Notes: a model not told the origin generated them from the sequence alone. A stretch of 61,048 nucleotides of DNA from Vicinamibacteria bacterium (GCA_025923995.1 JAICEW010000003.1:1-61048), one strand, 5' to 3'. Counted from the first letter of the stretch, positions 31,198 through 42,018 are shown. Program-made: numbers and translations.

Positions 31198-32010
31198 GTG
31201 ACTCGCGAGCGGTTCGGCCCGCCGCACTCCCTGGTCGGCGCGGTGCACGTGGCGGCCCTGCCGGGCACCCCACGCGCCTCGCTGGCGCTCGAGCGCATCG
31301 TGGAGATGGCGGTGGCCGACGCGCGCGCCTACGCGGACGCGGGCCTCGACGCCGTGATCGTCGAGAACATGCACGACCGGCCCTACCTGCCCCGCACCGC
31401 CGGGCCCGAGATCGTGGCCGCCATGACGATGGTGACGGCGGCCGTGAGAGGCGCCATCCGCGTCCCGTTGGGCGTCCAGATCCTCGCCGGCGCGGATCAC
31501 CAGGCGATCGCGGTGGCCCACGCGGCCGGCGCGTCCTTCGTGCGCGTGGAGTGCTTCGCCTTCGCGCACGTGGGCGACGAGGGGATCCACCAGAGCAACG
31601 CGGCGGAGCTGCTGCGCTACCGCAAGGCCATCGGGGCCGACGGCGTGCGCGTGATCGCGGACGTCAAGAAGAAGCACTCGGCGCACGCGCTCACCGCGGA
31701 CGTGGACGTCGCCACCGCCGCCCACGCGGCCGAGTTCTTCCTGGCCGACGGCGTGATCGTGACGGGCGTCGCCAGCGGGCTGCCGGCGACGCCCGAGGAC
31801 GTGGCGAGCGTCGCCCGCGCGGTCCACGTCCCGGTGCTGGTCGGTTCGGGCATCACGGCCGCGAACCTCGCGCAGTACGCGAGCGCCGACGGCTTCATCG
31901 TCGGGACGTCGCTCAAGCGGGACGGCGACTGGACGCAGCCGGTCGATCCCGCGCGGGCGCGCGCGCTCGTGACGGCGCGGGACGCGCTCCCCGCCTCGCG
32001 ACGCGGGTGA
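31198..32010 (+). CDS. BtpA/SgcQ family protein (TIM barrel)
   Basis: LVGAVHVAALPGTPR, DAVIVENMHDRPY, VLVGSGITAANLAQYASADGFIVGTSLKRDG. Confidence 0.9.
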   Translation: MTRERFGPPHSLVGAVHVAALPGTPRASLALERIVEMAVADARAYADAGLDAVIVENMHDRPYLPRTAGPEIVAAMTMVTAAVRGAIRVPLGVQILAGADHQAIAVAHAAGASFVRVECFAFAHVGDEGIHQSNAAELLRYRKAIGADGVRVIADVKKKHSAHALTADVDVATAAHAAEFFLADGVIVTGVASGLPATPEDVASVARAVHVPVLVGSGITAANLAQYASADGFIVGTSLKRDGDWTQPVDPARARALVTARDALPASRRG

Positions 32011-32900
32011 CCCCGGACCTGGTCGTCCTCGGGAACCTGCTGGTGGACGACATCGTGTTCGCCGACGGGCGCACGCGCATGGGCGAGGCCGGCGGCGCCA
32101 CGCTCTACGGTGCTTTGACCGCCACGCTGTGGGGCGTGCCGGTCGGGATCGCGTCGCTGCGCGGGCCCGAGTATCCGCAGCGGGTGCTCGACGCACTGGC
32201 CGCGCGGGGGGCGGACCTCGCGGGCGTCACCGCGCTGCCCACGAACCTGCGCACGTGGCTGCTTTACGAGGGGCCGCGCCGGCGCCTGGTCCACCACCTC
32301 GACTCCCCCACGCACACGCAGGCCTCGCCGGTGCCGGACGGCGTCCCCGCCGCGTGGCGCGCGGCGCGCGTGTTCCACCTGGCGCCGATGCCGCTCGCGG
32401 TGCAGCACGACCTGGTGGCCAGCCTGACCGGTGGCCCCGGCCTGGTCTCGCTCGATCCCCACAACCCGATCGAGGCGACGTCGCTGGACGGCTGGCGGCC
32501 GGTGCTGGACCGGACCGACGTGCTCTGGCTCGGACGCGAGGAGCTGGAGCTGGGCGACGAGGACGACCCGCTCCCGACGCTGCGAGGGCTCGCCGGCGGG
32601 CGCCTGCGCTTCATCCTCTGGAAGCGCGGTCCGCGCGGCGGATGGCTCTACGACGTTCGCGCCGACCGGCTCGAGTCGTGGGCGCCGCGCACGGAGGCGG
32701 TCGTCGATCCGACCGGCGCCGGGGACGCGTTCGCGGTCGGGTTCCTGTGCGGGCTCCTGCACGGCGAGCCGACCACGCAGGCGCTGGGCCGAGCCGTGGT
32801 CTCGGCCAGCTTCGCGGTCGAGGACTGGGGCGCGGCTGCACTGCTGCGTGCGACGCCGGAAGAGGCGCACGAACGGCTTCGCGATTGGTTTCGCGCATGA
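32007..32900 (+). CDS. PfkB family carbohydrate/nucleoside kinase (candidate pseudouridine kinase)
   Basis: [12 protein letters not shown]-terminus; [20 protein letters not shown] overlap with BtpA gene. Confidence 0.88.
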   Translation: MTPDLVVLGNLLVDDIVFADGRTRMGEAGGATLYGALTATLWGVPVGIASLRGPEYPQRVLDALAARGADLAGVTALPTNLRTWLLYEGPRRRLVHHLDSPTHTQASPVPDGVPAAWRAARVFHLAPMPLAVQHDLVASLTGGPGLVSLDPHNPIEATSLDGWRPVLDRTDVLWLGREELELGDEDDPLPTLRGLAGGRLRFILWKRGPRGGWLYDVRADRLESWAPRTEAVVDPTGAGDAFAVGFLCGLLHGEPTTQALGRAVVSASFAVEDWGAAALLRATPEEAHERLRDWFRA

Positions 32901-33811
32901 ATCCCCTGTTGCACGTCTCCGACGAGGTCGCGCGCACGCTCGCGGCCCGCGGCCCGGTGGTGGCGCTGGAGACGACCGTGGTCACGCACGGGCTCCCCCA
33001 TCCCGAGGGCCTGCGCGTCGCGGCGGAGCTCGAGGAGGAGGTGCGCGCGTCGGGCGCGACACCCGCGACGATCGGCGTCCTCGACGGTCGGCTCTGCGTC
33101 GGCCTGTCGCAGGAGGACCTGGCGCGGCTGGCGCAGACACCGGGCGTTCCGAAGCTCAACCTCTCGAACCTCGCGCTCCACGTCGCGGCCGGGGGATCCG
33201 GCTCGACCACGGTGGCGGCCACCCTCCACGCCGCGCATGCGGCCGGGATCGCGGTGATGGCGACCGGCGGCATCGGCGGCGTGCACCGCGAGGTGGAGCA
33301 GACGGGCGACGTGTCGGGCGACCTGGGCGCGCTCGCGCGCTATCCGGTCGCGGTCGTCTGCGCCGGCGCCAAGGCGGTGCTCGACCTCCCTCGCACGCTC
33401 GAGATGCTGGAGACGCTGGGCGTGCCCGTCGTCGGGTTCGCGACGGATCGCTTCCCTGCGTTCTACAGGCGCGACAGCAGCCTTTCCCTGGATGGCCGCT
33501 GCGACGACGTGGACGCGCTGGCCGCGGCGGTGCGCGCACACCGCGCGCTGGGCCTGGGCACCGGGATGGTGGTCGCGAACCCCGTGCCGGTCGCGCACGA
33601 GATGCCTCGCGAGATGTACGACGCGGCCCTCTCGGGGGCGCTGGAGGACGCCGCGCGTGCCGGCATCCGCGGCCGCGAGGTGACGCCGTTCCTTCTGGAT
33701 CGGCTGCGCGAGCGGACGAGCGGCGGCAGCACCTTCTCCAACACGGCCCTCCTGCGTGCGAACGCGCGCCTGGCCGGGGCCCTGGCCGCGTCGCTGGCGG
33801 GACAGGCCTGA
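32897..33811 (+). CDS. psuG: Pseudouridine-5'-phosphate glycosidase
   Basis: [58 protein letters not shown] overlap with PfkB gene. Confidence 0.95.
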   Translation: MNPLLHVSDEVARTLAARGPVVALETTVVTHGLPHPEGLRVAAELEEEVRASGATPATIGVLDGRLCVGLSQEDLARLAQTPGVPKLNLSNLALHVAAGGSGSTTVAATLHAAHAAGIAVMATGGIGGVHREVEQTGDVSGDLGALARYPVAVVCAGAKAVLDLPRTLEMLETLGVPVVGFATDRFPAFYRRDSSLSLDGRCDDVDALAAAVRAHRALGLGTGMVVANPVPVAHEMPREMYDAALSGALEDAARAGIRGREVTPFLLDRLRERTSGGSTFSNTALLRANARLAGALAASLAGQA

Positions 33812-33828
33812 CGCGGTACACTCGAACC

Positions 33829-34488
<660 letters not shown>

Positions 34489-34576
34489 GCCGACGCCGAC
34501 ATTCGTACTCTCGTTCCACGCGGCCTGGCGGTGCGCGTCGTCCGGCGCCTGCTGCACGTCGGGCTGGGACATCCCC

Positions 34577-35542
34577 GTGGAGCCGGACGTGGAGGTGCGC
34601 CTGCGTGACGCCCTTCGCGCGCGCCGGCTCGACGTCGCGGCCCCGACGTTCCTGGTCGAGGGCGGCCGCACGCTCCTGGCGAGCGACGCGAGCGGACGCT
34701 GCGCGTTCTTCGAGCCCGAGACGCGCACGTGCGCCGTCCATCGGCGCCTGGGCCACGACGCGCTGCCGGTGTCCTGCCGGCAGTTCCCGCGCGTGTGCCT
34801 GCTGACGCCGCGCGGCGCGTTCGTCACGCTCTCGAGCTACTGCCCGACCGCCGCGGCGCTGCTCTTCTCGGACACCGGGCCGCCGGGTGTCGTGACCAGC
34901 CCGCCCGGCTTCCCGGAGGGCGCGCACTACGAAGGACTCGACGCCCGATCCGGTCCGCCGCCGCTGCTCCGGCCGGGCGTGTGGCTGGGCTGGGACGGCC
35001 ACGAACGGTGGGAGCGCCACGTGCTCGACGTGCTCGCCCGCGACGGCCGACCGGAGGACGCGCTGGCGCGGCTGGCCGCCCAGGCGGAGAGCGCGCGGAG
35101 CTGGACCGTCGACCGCGGCCCCTTCCTCGACTTCCTGGAGGACGTCCTGGGCGGGCCGCTCCGCACTTCGGCGCCGCCTGGAGGTCGCGTGCTCCGCGAG
35201 GAGGTGCGCGAGGCCATCCCGCCCGCGATCCGTCCCCCGGCGACCGAAGCGGGCGACGTGACCCTGGACGGCTTCGAAGCGCCGGTCCGCCGCTACCTCG
35301 CGGCGCGAGCGTTCGGGAGCTGGGCCGCGGTCCAGGGCTCCGGGCTGCGCACCGCGGTGCGGGCGCTCCAGGCCGCGCTCGCGGTCCTGCGCGGTGAGGC
35401 CGCGCGCCTGGCGGCCGCGGCGGGAGGTCCCCTCGACGCCCCTCTGCTGAAGGAGGCCATCCGCCGGACAGACCTGCGACTCGTGCACCTCGCGTCCCCC
35501 GAGGCGCTGGCCATCGCGCTCAGCCGCTGCGAGGCGGCTTGA
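34577..35542 (+). CDS. YkgJ-type cysteine-cluster protein (true N-terminus probably upstream of 34577)
   Basis: [35 protein letters not shown]; same frame upstream encodes [25 protein letters not shown]. Confidence 0.7.
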   Translation: MEPDVEVRLRDALRARRLDVAAPTFLVEGGRTLLASDASGRCAFFEPETRTCAVHRRLGHDALPVSCRQFPRVCLLTPRGAFVTLSSYCPTAAALLFSDTGPPGVVTSPPGFPEGAHYEGLDARSGPPPLLRPGVWLGWDGHERWERHVLDVLARDGRPEDALARLAAQAESARSWTVDRGPFLDFLEDVLGGPLRTSAPPGGRVLREEVREAIPPAIRPPATEAGDVTLDGFEAPVRRYLAARAFGSWAAVQGSGLRTAVRALQAALAVLRGEAARLAAAAGGPLDAPLLKEAIRRTDLRLVHLASPEALAIALSRCEAA

Positions 35543-35566
35543 CAAAACGAACGATCGTGCTATTTT
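35539..35566 (+). promoter_or_regulatory. Putative tetR promoter with operator in spacer
   Basis: TTGACA - 16 nt - TATTTT; operator CGAACGATCGTGCT at 35548-35561. Confidence 0.6.
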
Positions 35567-35573
35567 CTGGAGC

Positions 35574-36212
35574 GTGGGCAAAGGCGAGCTGACCCGGCAG
35601 GCCATCCTGGAGCACGCGCTGGGCCTGGCCACGCGCGTCGGCCTGGGCGGCGTGAGCATCGGCCAGCTGGCCAGCGACCTGGGCCTCTCCAAGAGCGGCC
35701 TGTTCGCGCACTTCCAGTCCAAGGAGGCCCTGCAGCTCCAGGTGCTGGAGCTGGCCTCGAGCCGCTTCGTCGACACCGTGCTGCGCCCCTCGCTGGCCGC
35801 GCCCCGGGGCGAGCCGCGGCTGCGCGAGATGATGGAGCGGTGGCGCGACTGGTCGCACCTGCACTCGCTCCCCGGCGGCTGCCTCTTCGTGGCCGCGGCC
35901 ATCGAGCTGGACGACCAGCCGGGGCCGACGCGCGACCGGCTGGTCTCCCTCCAGAAGGACTGGCTGGACGCGCTGGCCCACGCGGTGCGGGTGGCGATCG
36001 ACGAGGGGCACTTCCGCCCGGACGTGGACCCGATGCAGTTCGCGCACGACCTGAACGCGATCGCGCTCGGCTACCACTGGTCCTCCCGCCTCATGCGCGA
36101 CCCGCGCGCCGAGGAGCGCGCCATCAGCGCGTTCGAGGCGCTGTGCGCGGCCGCGCGCACGCCTTCCTCGCAGGCCCGCCGCACGAAGCACTCGCGCGCC
36201 CGCGCGTCCTGA
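35574..36212 (+). CDS. TetR family transcriptional regulator
   Basis: TRQAILEHALGLATRVGLGGVSIGQLASDLGLSKSGLFAHFQSKEALQLQVLE. Confidence 0.95.
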   Translation: MGKGELTRQAILEHALGLATRVGLGGVSIGQLASDLGLSKSGLFAHFQSKEALQLQVLELASSRFVDTVLRPSLAAPRGEPRLREMMERWRDWSHLHSLPGGCLFVAAAIELDDQPGPTRDRLVSLQKDWLDALAHAVRVAIDEGHFRPDVDPMQFAHDLNAIALGYHWSSRLMRDPRAEERAISAFEALCAAARTPSSQARRTKHSRARAS

Positions 36213-36259
36213 CCGCAGTGGCGATCCGCACCGAGGGGGTTCGATCTGTTCGATGAAAA

Positions 36260-36273
36260 AGCACGATCGTTCG
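36260..36273 (+). promoter_or_regulatory. Putative TetR operator upstream of alpha/beta hydrolase
   Basis: AGCACGATCGTTCG, exact reverse complement of 35548-35561. Confidence 0.65.
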
Positions 36274-36299
36274 ATCGTCAGGGGGCCAGGAGAAGGACC

Positions 36300-37256
36300 A
36301 TGAACGCAGAACGCGCGGTGCGCGCCGCATTCGAGATGCTGGACCGCGGGGCGCCGGGGCTGGCCGCCCGGCTGGCACAGAGGATGTTCTTCACGCCGCC
36401 GCGCACGCGGCGCTCTCCGCGCATCGAGGCCCTGCTCGCCACCGCGCGCCGCCGCGACGTCGACGCGGACGGCACGCGCATCGCGGCCTGGGCCTGGGGC
36501 GAGGGCCCGACCGTGTACCTGGTGCACGGCTGGGCGGGCCTGGGCGGACAGCTGGGAGCGTTCGTGCGGCCGCTCGTCGAGCAGGGCTTCCAGGTGGTGA
36601 CGTTCGACGGCCCTGCGCACGGCCGCTCGTCGGGCCGGCGCGCGTCCATCGTGCACTTCGCACGCGCTCTCTCCGCGGTCGGGAAGGTCTTCGGGCCCGG
36701 CCACGGCCTGATCGCCCACTCGCTGGGCGGGCCCGCCGCCGCCTTCGCGATGAGCCGAGGCTTCCCCGTCGAGCGCGCGGTGTTCGTCGCGCCGCCGGCC
36801 GACCCGGGCGACTGGTCCATGCAGTTCGCGCGCCGCCTGGGCCTGTCGCCGCGTGTCATGGCGGCGATGCGCGTACGCAGCGAGCGCTGGCTCGGCGTCT
36901 CCTGGGGCGACGTCTCGCTGACGGGCCTGGCGGTGGGACAATCCGCGCCCCTGCTGGTCATCCACGACCAGGACGATCGCGACGTTCCCCTGCGCCACGG
37001 CGCGGCCGTCGCCGCCAGCTGGCCGGGGGCACGGCTGGTCGAGACCACCGGCCTGGGGCACAACCGCATCCTTCGGGACGCCGGCGTGGTGGCGCAGGCG
37101 GTTTCGTTCATCGCGTGCGCGCCCACCCGGGTGGGCGCCGGGCAGGCGCCTGTCCACTGCCTGACGGGCCTGGCCTCGCTCGAGCGCTACCTCGACGACC
37201 GCGAGTCGCGCTGGGCCCTGCTGGCCGGGGAGTCGACGGCGCAGTACGCGATGTAA
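36300..37256 (+). CDS. Alpha/beta hydrolase
   Basis: VYLVHGWAGLGGQLGAFVRPLVEQGFQVVTFDGPAHG, LIAHSLGGPAAAFA; AGGAGAAGG RBS. Confidence 0.92.
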   Translation: MNAERAVRAAFEMLDRGAPGLAARLAQRMFFTPPRTRRSPRIEALLATARRRDVDADGTRIAAWAWGEGPTVYLVHGWAGLGGQLGAFVRPLVEQGFQVVTFDGPAHGRSSGRRASIVHFARALSAVGKVFGPGHGLIAHSLGGPAAAFAMSRGFPVERAVFVAPPADPGDWSMQFARRLGLSPRVMAAMRVRSERWLGVSWGDVSLTGLAVGQSAPLLVIHDQDDRDVPLRHGAAVAASWPGARLVETTGLGHNRILRDAGVVAQAVSFIACAPTRVGAGQAPVHCLTGLASLERYLDDRESRWALLAGESTAQYAM

Positions 37257-37316
37257 CGCCGCGCTTGAGGTCCGCTCCCTCCGGACGCAGAATCGTCCGG
37301 GGGGGAGGAGGAGCCC

Positions 37317-38447
37317 ATGTCGCGCCGCGCGTTCACCCGGGGAGCCCTCGCCACTGCGGTCGCCGCGGCCGTCCCGGCTCGCACGGGAGCGGCAGCCCCG
37401 GCGCCGGCCGCAGCGGACGCGCTCGACGAAGCGCTCGAGATGCTGTCGCGGAGCGGGTTCGAGTACCACGGAGGCCTTGCGAACCACGGCCCCATGGCGG
37501 CGGAAGCGCTGGTCGAGCTCGGGCGTCCCGCGGCGGTGCGTCACTGGGTCGAGGGCTACAGGCGCAACCTGCAGGAGCGCGGCTCGCCTCGCGAGCACCT
37601 CGCGCCCCGCGACTGGCGCGACGCGCTGGGCGACTTCCGCCGCGCCCCCGACTGGGGGCAGATGTTCGAGCGCGAACTGATGGAGGGTCCCTGGCCCGCC
37701 GTCCTCGATCGCTGGACCGAGCGCCTCGCGCCGGGCCTCGTCGGTGCGGCCACGCACGGGCTCATCCGCACCGGCCATGCCGCGCGCGCGCTCGCGGCAC
37801 GCGATACGGCCGAGCGGCGGCGTGAGCTGGCCCAGGGTCTGGCGTACTGGGCGGCCCGTTTCCAGGCGCTGCCGGAGGATCGCCGCCGGGCGGGCACCGA
37901 GCGGCCCGCGGCCGCCCTGGCCCGGGTCGAGCGGCTTCCCGTCGAGCAGCGGAGACGGCCCGGGCTCATCGCGGACAGCCTGCGGGCCCTCGACGGCTGG
38001 GCGCCGTTCCGGCCGGTGGCCGACCTCGCCGACACGTCGATCGATCCTTCCGAGTTCCTGGCCGACCTGACCGCCCGCTTCGCGCAGGTGTACTTGGAGG
38101 AGGCGAACGACTTCGGCCGCGTGATCGGCTTCATCCACTCCGTCACCGGCCCCAGCGCCGTGCGCCTGATCCTTCCCCACCTGGGCCCGTCCGCGTCACG
38201 CGCGTTGCTGCGCTACGCGTGGCAAGCCGCGGCAGGCCTCTACGCGGCGCTCTCGCGTGCGGGGCAGGCGGCTCCGGTGCCCGCGGTCGCGGACACCTGG
38301 GATGCGCTGGTGGACCGGGCGGTCGAGGCCGGGGACGAGCACGCGATCAAGTTCGCGGAGGCCTGCCGGCGCGAGGACGCCGTCCGGCCGGCCGCCATCT
38401 ACAGGCACGCGGCACGCGACGCGGCCGATCGGCTCCGGCGAGCGTGA
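37317..38447 (+). CDS. Questin-oxidase-like (DUF4243) protein with Tat-like leader
   Basis: MSRRAFTRGALATAVAAAV leader; GGLANHGPMAAEALVELGRPAAVRHWVEGYR; RLILPHL. Confidence 0.65.
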   Translation: MSRRAFTRGALATAVAAAVPARTGAAAPAPAAADALDEALEMLSRSGFEYHGGLANHGPMAAEALVELGRPAAVRHWVEGYRRNLQERGSPREHLAPRDWRDALGDFRRAPDWGQMFERELMEGPWPAVLDRWTERLAPGLVGAATHGLIRTGHAARALAARDTAERRRELAQGLAYWAARFQALPEDRRRAGTERPAAALARVERLPVEQRRRPGLIADSLRALDGWAPFRPVADLADTSIDPSEFLADLTARFAQVYLEEANDFGRVIGFIHSVTGPSAVRLILPHLGPSASRALLRYAWQAAAGLYAALSRAGQAAPVPAVADTWDALVDRAVEAGDEHAIKFAEACRREDAVRPAAIYRHAARDAADRLRRA

Positions 38448-39448
38448 GCGGCCTCCGGCCGTACGACGCGCTCCTGCTCGTCTCGTTCGGAGGACCCGAG
38501 GGGATGGACGACGTGCGTCCGTTCCTGGCCAACGTCCTGCGCGGCCGGCCCGTCCCTCCCGAGCGCGTCGAGGAGGTCGTTCGCCACTACGAGCGCTTCG
38601 GCGGGGTGAGCCCCATCAACGGCCAGAACCGCGCGCTGCTCGCGGCGCTGCGCGCGCGCCTGGAGGACGCCGGGCCGCGCGGCCTGCCCGTCTACTGGGG
38701 CAACCGGAACTGGACGCCGTACCTGGCCGACACCGTGCGTGAGATGCAGCGCGACGGGGTGCGGCGGGCGCTGGCGTTCGTGACCTCCGCCTTCAGCTCG
38801 TACTCGGGCTGCCGGCAGTACCTGGAGGACCTCGAGCGCGCGCGCGCCGAAGCCGGGCCGGAGGCGCCCGTCATCGAGAAGCTGCGGCCCTTCTACAACC
38901 ACCCGCGCTTCATCGCGGCCAACGTGGACCACGTGCGGGCCGGGCTCGAGAGGGCGGGCTCGTCCGCTCGAATCGTCTTCACGGCGCACAGCATCCCGGT
39001 CGCGATGGCGTCCGGCTGCGACTACGAGGCGCAGCTGCGCGAGGCGGGCGCGCTGGTGGCGCACGCGGTCGGGCACGAGCGGTGGGATCTCGTCTACCAG
39101 AGCCGCAGCGGTCCGCCCAGCCAGCCCTGGCTCGAGCCCGACATCCTGGCCCACCTCGACGCGATGGCGCGCGAAGGCGTGCGCGACGTCGTCGTCTCCC
39201 CCATCGGCTTCGTCTCCGACCACCTCGAGGTCCTGTACGACCTCGACACCGAGGCGCAGGACCGCGCGCGGGCGCTCGGGCTGCGTCTGGTGCGCGTCCC
39301 GACCGTGTCGAACCACCCCGGCTACGTCGAGATGGTGCGCGAGCTGATCGTCGAGCGCATGGAGGGGCCGCTGCGGGCCACGGTCGGCCCCAGCCCCGCC
39401 TGGCCCGACGCCTGCGCGTCGGGCTGCTGCCCGCGCGTGCGGCCGTAG
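38444..39448 (+). CDS. hemH: Ferrochelatase
   Basis: LLVSFGGPEGMDDVRPFLANVLRGR, FTAHSIPVAMASGC, YQSRSGPPSQPWLEPDI. Confidence 0.93.
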   Translation: MSGLRPYDALLLVSFGGPEGMDDVRPFLANVLRGRPVPPERVEEVVRHYERFGGVSPINGQNRALLAALRARLEDAGPRGLPVYWGNRNWTPYLADTVREMQRDGVRRALAFVTSAFSSYSGCRQYLEDLERARAEAGPEAPVIEKLRPFYNHPRFIAANVDHVRAGLERAGSSARIVFTAHSIPVAMASGCDYEAQLREAGALVAHAVGHERWDLVYQSRSGPPSQPWLEPDILAHLDAMAREGVRDVVVSPIGFVSDHLEVLYDLDTEAQDRARALGLRLVRVPTVSNHPGYVEMVRELIVERMEGPLRATVGPSPAWPDACASGCCPRVRP

Positions 39449-39452
39449 GCCG

Positions 39453-40709
39453 TCAGCGTGCCCCTGCGGTCTCCAGCTTCTTCGCCACGTCCTCGTGCTT
39501 GCCGTCCCGGGCGAGCTGCAGCGCGGTCTTGCCCCTGCGGTCCTGCACGTTGAGGTCGGGCTTGCCCCAGAAGAGGATCGCGTCGACCGTGGACTGGTAG
39601 CCGTGGTCGGCCGCGCGCATGAGCGCCGTGCGCCCGGAGTCGTCCTGGAGGTTGGCGTTCGCGTTGCCGTGCATCAGCAGGTCCGTGACCACGCTCCCGT
39701 CGGTGCACTCGGCGCCGTAGATGAGGGCCGTGCGCCCGTCGTTCGATCGCTGGTTGACGCGCGCCCCCCCGGAGCGCAGCTTGCCGACCGCTCCCGACTT
39801 GCAGGCCTTCGCCGCCAGCATGAGCGGCGTCATCCGCTCGTAGCCGAACTCGCGGTTGGGATCGGCGTCCGAGTCCAGGAGCAGGTCGATGGCGTTCTCC
39901 TTGCCGGCCTCGGCCGCGAGGGCCAGCGCGGTCCGGCCGCCGCCGCCCGTCTCCTCGACGTTCACGCCTGCCTTGATCAGGGCCTTCATGAGCTCGGTCG
40001 CATCGGAGCTGGCAGCCAGCATCAGCGGCGTGCTGCCCGAGCCGTCGCGCGCGTCGATGTCGGCTCCCGCGTCGATGAGGGCCAGGGCCAGCCGAGCGTG
40101 CCCGTTGCCGGCCGCCAGCAGCAGGGGCGTCGCGCCCCGCTCGATGCGGGCCTCCAGGTTGGCCTTGGCCCCGATCAGCTCCAGCGCGACCGAGCTGCGT
40201 CCCTTCTGCGCGGCCTCCAGCAGGGCCGTCCAGCCGTCGTCGTCGACCGCGTCCACTTCGGCCCCGTTCTTGAGGAGGAGCGCGACCAGCGGCGCGTCGT
40301 CCTTCTTCGACGCCTCCATGAGCGCGGTATTGCCCTCCTTGTCCGCGACGTTCACGTCCGCCCTGGCCTCGACGAGCGCGCGGGCCACGTCCCCCTTGCC
40401 GCGCTTGCACGCCTCGACCAGCGCGGTGCGCGCGTCCTTGTCCGCCACGTCGGGCGCGGCCCCGGCCGCCAGCAGGGCCTTGACCGCCGGCAGCTTGCCC
40501 TCGCGGGTGGCCTCGATGAGCGGCGTGCGTCCGTCCTTGTTGCGCGCGTTCACGTTGGCGCCGGCGCCGACGAGCGCCTCGATCTTCGCGACGTCGCCCT
40601 TCTTCGCGGCCTTCAGCAGCTCCTCGTCCGCCTTCGCGGACTGCGCGCGCGAGGTGCCGGCGACACCGATCAGGCAGCCCAGGACCAGCCCGGCCGCACG
40701 CCCCCTCAT
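39453..40709 (-). CDS. Exported ankyrin-repeat protein
   Basis: Signal peptide; about 11 ANK repeats (NARNKDGRTPLIEATREGKLPAVKALLAAGAAPDVAD). Confidence 0.93.
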   Translation of the reverse strand: MRGRAAGLVLGCLIGVAGTSRAQSAKADEELLKAAKKGDVAKIEALVGAGANVNARNKDGRTPLIEATREGKLPAVKALLAAGAAPDVADKDARTALVEACKRGKGDVARALVEARADVNVADKEGNTALMEASKKDDAPLVALLLKNGAEVDAVDDDGWTALLEAAQKGRSSVALELIGAKANLEARIERGATPLLLAAGNGHARLALALIDAGADIDARDGSGSTPLMLAASSDATELMKALIKAGVNVEETGGGGRTALALAAEAGKENAIDLLLDSDADPNREFGYERMTPLMLAAKACKSGAVGKLRSGGARVNQRSNDGRTALIYGAECTDGSVVTDLLMHGNANANLQDDSGRTALMRAADHGYQSTVDAILFWGKPDLNVQDRRGKTALQLARDGKHEDVAKKLETAGAR

Positions 40710-40737
40710 GAGTCCTCCCCTTCCTCGATGACGGAAG

Positions 40738-42018
40738 TCACTTCGGCAGCGGCGTGCGCAGCACGACCGGACCCGCCAGCCGGGTCTCGTCGAGGGTGCC
40801 GTCACGCCGGAAATGTGCGTACTGGCTGTTGGCCACGAAGTACAGGTCCGGGCCGACCACCACCCCCAGGGTGGGCTCGTCGAACACGCGGTGCCCGCGC
40901 TCGAGCGTTCGCGCCTCCGCGACCGCCGCGCCGGCGGCGTCGAGCCGCAGGCCGACCACGCGGTGCGGGTTGATGCCGTTCTGGATGCCGACCAGCCAGC
41001 TCCCCGCCAGCACGAGCCCGTCGATGCCCGTGACCGCGACCGTGTCGGGCACCCCGACCCACGTGACGGACCCGTCCGCCACGCCGACGCGCGCGATGCC
41101 TCGCGCGTAGTCCGCGACGTAGAGCGTGCGGCCGTCGGGCGTGAGCGCCATGCCCTGCGCCGAACGCAGCAGGCCCTTCTCCACGAGCGTCCGGAAGGAC
41201 CCGCTTCCGGGGGCGAGCACGTGGACGCGCCCGTTCTCGGGATCCGCGGCGTACACGGTCCCGTCGCCCGCGACCGTGAGGTCCGCGACCATGCCGCCCT
41301 CGGGCGCCAGGACGGTCCGGCGCTGGCGGCGGGTGTCCACGTCGTACTCCGCGAGGAACGCGCGCCCCTCGGGCTCGCCCGGCTTGAAGCCCGCCATCTG
41401 GGCCGTGGCCCGGGAGGAGACCCACAGCGCGCGGCGCGGCGCGTCCACCGCGACCGCGAGCGCGGCCTGGAGGGAGTCCTGACCCTCGGCGACGAAGTCG
41501 GACGCCTGGCCGTCCGGCGTCACCCGGACGATCTTGCGGTGCCTCACGCTGGTCACGAAGAACGCCCCCGTCTTCGGGTCGTACGCGACGCCTTCCGGGA
41601 TCAGGTCCTTCTGATCGATCGAGAAGGCCGGCTTCGCCTGCCCCACGGGGGTCGAGAGCGCATCCATCCGGCGCTGGACCTCCGCAAAGTCCTCCCGCTC
41701 GCGCAGGGCCGCGAGGTCGTCGTCTCCCGCGAGGTCGAACGCCACCTCCTGGGCGGCCAGGCGCTCCAGGATGCGCATCGCGGCGGCGGGCTCGCCGATG
41801 AGCGCGTGCGCGCACGCGAGGTTGTAGCGGGCGCGCGTGCTCCAGGGCACGAGCTCGGCCAACGCCTGGCTGTGCTTCAGGAAGCCCGCGTGGTCCTTCG
41901 CGCGGTAGGCCGCGGTGGCCTGGTCGTTGAGGGCCCGGACGGGATCGTCCTGGGCCGAGGCCACGGCCGCCGCCAGGCACAGCACCGCACCGCTCGCCGC
42001 TCGCCGCCAGGATGTCAT
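40738..42018 (-). CDS. Exported SMP-30/NHL-type beta-propeller with N-terminal TPR-like region
   Basis: Signal peptide; PEGVAYDPKTGAFFVTSVRHRKIVRVTPDG; GMALTPDGRTLYVADYARGIARV. Confidence 0.78.
   Translation of the reverse strand: MTSWRRAASGAVLCLAAAVASAQDDPVRALNDQATAAYRAKDHAGFLKHSQALAELVPWSTRARYNLACAHALIGEPAAAMRILERLAAQEVAFDLAGDDDLAALREREDFAEVQRRMDALSTPVGQAKPAFSIDQKDLIPEGVAYDPKTGAFFVTSVRHRKIVRVTPDGQASDFVAEGQDSLQAALAVAVDAPRRALWVSSRATAQMAGFKPGEPEGRAFLAEYDVDTRRQRRTVLAPEGGMVADLTVAGDGTVYAADPENGRVHVLAPGSGSFRTLVEKGLLRSAQGMALTPDGRTLYVADYARGIARVGVADGSVTWVGVPDTVAVTGIDGLVLAGSWLVGIQNGINPHRVVGLRLDAAGAAVAEARTLERGHRVFDEPTLGVVVGPDLYFVANSQYAHFRRDGTLDETRLAGPVVLRTPLPK

Noticed and set aside
39453-40709. Tandem repeats of about 99 bp
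   Set aside because: Explained by ankyrin repeat coding sequence
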